Source of the DNA: an uncultured Sphingomonadaceae bacterium
GTDB lineage: Bacteria; Pseudomonadota; Alphaproteobacteria; Sphingomonadales; Sphingomonadaceae
Length of the DNA stretch: 43,883 nt
Assembly: GCA_938003725.1 (NCBI GenBank)
Contig: CALKXX010000017.1
Location: 1-43,883 of the forward strand
Reading direction: 5' to 3'
The notes beneath the pieces are model-generated. The model searched no databases and was not told the DNA's origin. It worked only from the letters and a program-made list of their open reading frames with translations. The translations under genes were made by a program, and so were the position numbers. Shown here one piece after another: positions 43,729 to 43,883 of the stretch. The number at the start of each line of letters is the position of its first letter. The first letter of the stretch is position 1.

Positions 43729-43883
43729 GTGCCAGAGAAAAAATACGAGTGCTTTGAAGTCCAGATTGCCGACAATATTGCGCATATCAAAATGAACCGC
43801 CCGGACAAGCTGAACAGTATGAACAAGGCGTTTTGGAATGACCTGCCCGGCATTGTCGAAGATATCGATACCAATGCAAAGGC
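43729..43883 (+). CDS. Enoyl-CoA hydratase/isomerase family protein (N-terminal part)
   Basis: An open frame from a GTG preceded by AGGAG (10 bases upstream) runs off the right edge, 51 codons being visible. The translation starts VPEKKYECFEVQIADNIAH and contains IKMNRPDKLNSMNKAFW, the first conserved block of the crotonase superfamily. The catalytic part lies beyond the window, so hydratase versus isomerase cannot be told. It is divergent from cysK, with the 29-base palindrome in between. Confidence 0.82.
   Translation, partial: MPEKKYECFEVQIADNIAHIKMNRPDKLNSMNKAFWNDLPGIVEDIDTNAK

Noticed and set aside
1..43883. Mobile elements, prophage, CRISPR, tRNA or rRNA genes, defence islands
   Set aside because: No transposase or integrase, no regularly spaced repeats other than the mraZ boxes, no cloverleaf or rRNA sequence noticed, and composition and gene order are consistent with a stable chromosome core throughout.

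Overview
The window looks like a chromosomal core segment of an alphaproteobacterium, most likely a sphingomonad (Sphingorhabdus, Parasphingorhabdus or Sphingopyxis type). This is inferred from gene content and protein character: split glycine decarboxylase gcvPA/gcvPB, a long FtsZ with an acidic linker, an alphaproteobacterial mraZ-to-ftsZ order, a SPOR protein next to dgt, and moderate GC. I see no insertion sequence, prophage, CRISPR array, tRNA or rRNA gene. Nearly every gene is on the minus strand. The plus-strand exceptions are a DMT transporter, an amidohydrolase and the partial crotonase at the right edge.

Region 1 (1-5347, minus): a close-packed string of polysaccharide deacetylase, membrane dipeptidase, isobutyryl-CoA dehydrogenase, 3-hydroxyisobutyryl-CoA hydrolase and enoyl-CoA hydratase, then the first codons of a membrane protein. 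The three CoA genes make a consecutive valine-degradation block. Region 2 (5456-11935): a CoA-acylating aldehyde dehydrogenase, a DMT transporter, a small secreted protein of unknown function, an exported metal-dependent amidohydrolase and an acyl-CoA synthetase.

Region 3 (12000-18430, minus): a tandem glycine riboswitch followed by gcvT, gcvH, gcvPA and gcvPB. A bile-acid:sodium-type symporter and a DUF938 methyltransferase follow so tightly that they probably share the glycine-sensing transcript. Region 4 (18592-22485, minus): a TPR/SPOR exported protein, dgt, and an NAD(P)-binding oxidoreductase with a likely terminator hairpin.

Region 5 (22623-41270, minus): the complete division and cell-wall (dcw) cluster in the order mraZ, rsmH, ftsL, ftsI, murE, murF, mraY, murD, ftsW, murG, murC, murB, ddlB, ftsQ, ftsA, ftsZ. 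Twelve of its fifteen junctions are 4-base ATGA stop/start overlaps. The murein enzymes build UDP-MurNAc-pentapeptide (MurC-F, Ddl, MurB), then lipid I and II (MraY, MurG). FtsW and FtsI polymerise and crosslink at the FtsZ/FtsA ring via FtsQ and FtsL. Upstream of mraZ lies a good sigma-70-type promoter, preceded by five NGGGN repeats at exact 10-base spacing, which resembles an MraZ autoregulatory operator.

Region 6 (41388-43883): cysteine synthase and two downstream membrane or exported proteins of unknown function (minus). A divergent crotonase gene (plus) runs off the window. Between cysK and the crotonase lies a near-perfect 29-base palindrome, a candidate operator.

I found no convincing new multi-gene system. 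The best leads are regulatory: the mraZ repeat array, the cysK/crotonase palindrome, and the probable extension of the glycine-riboswitch operon into a transporter and methyltransferase of unknown role.
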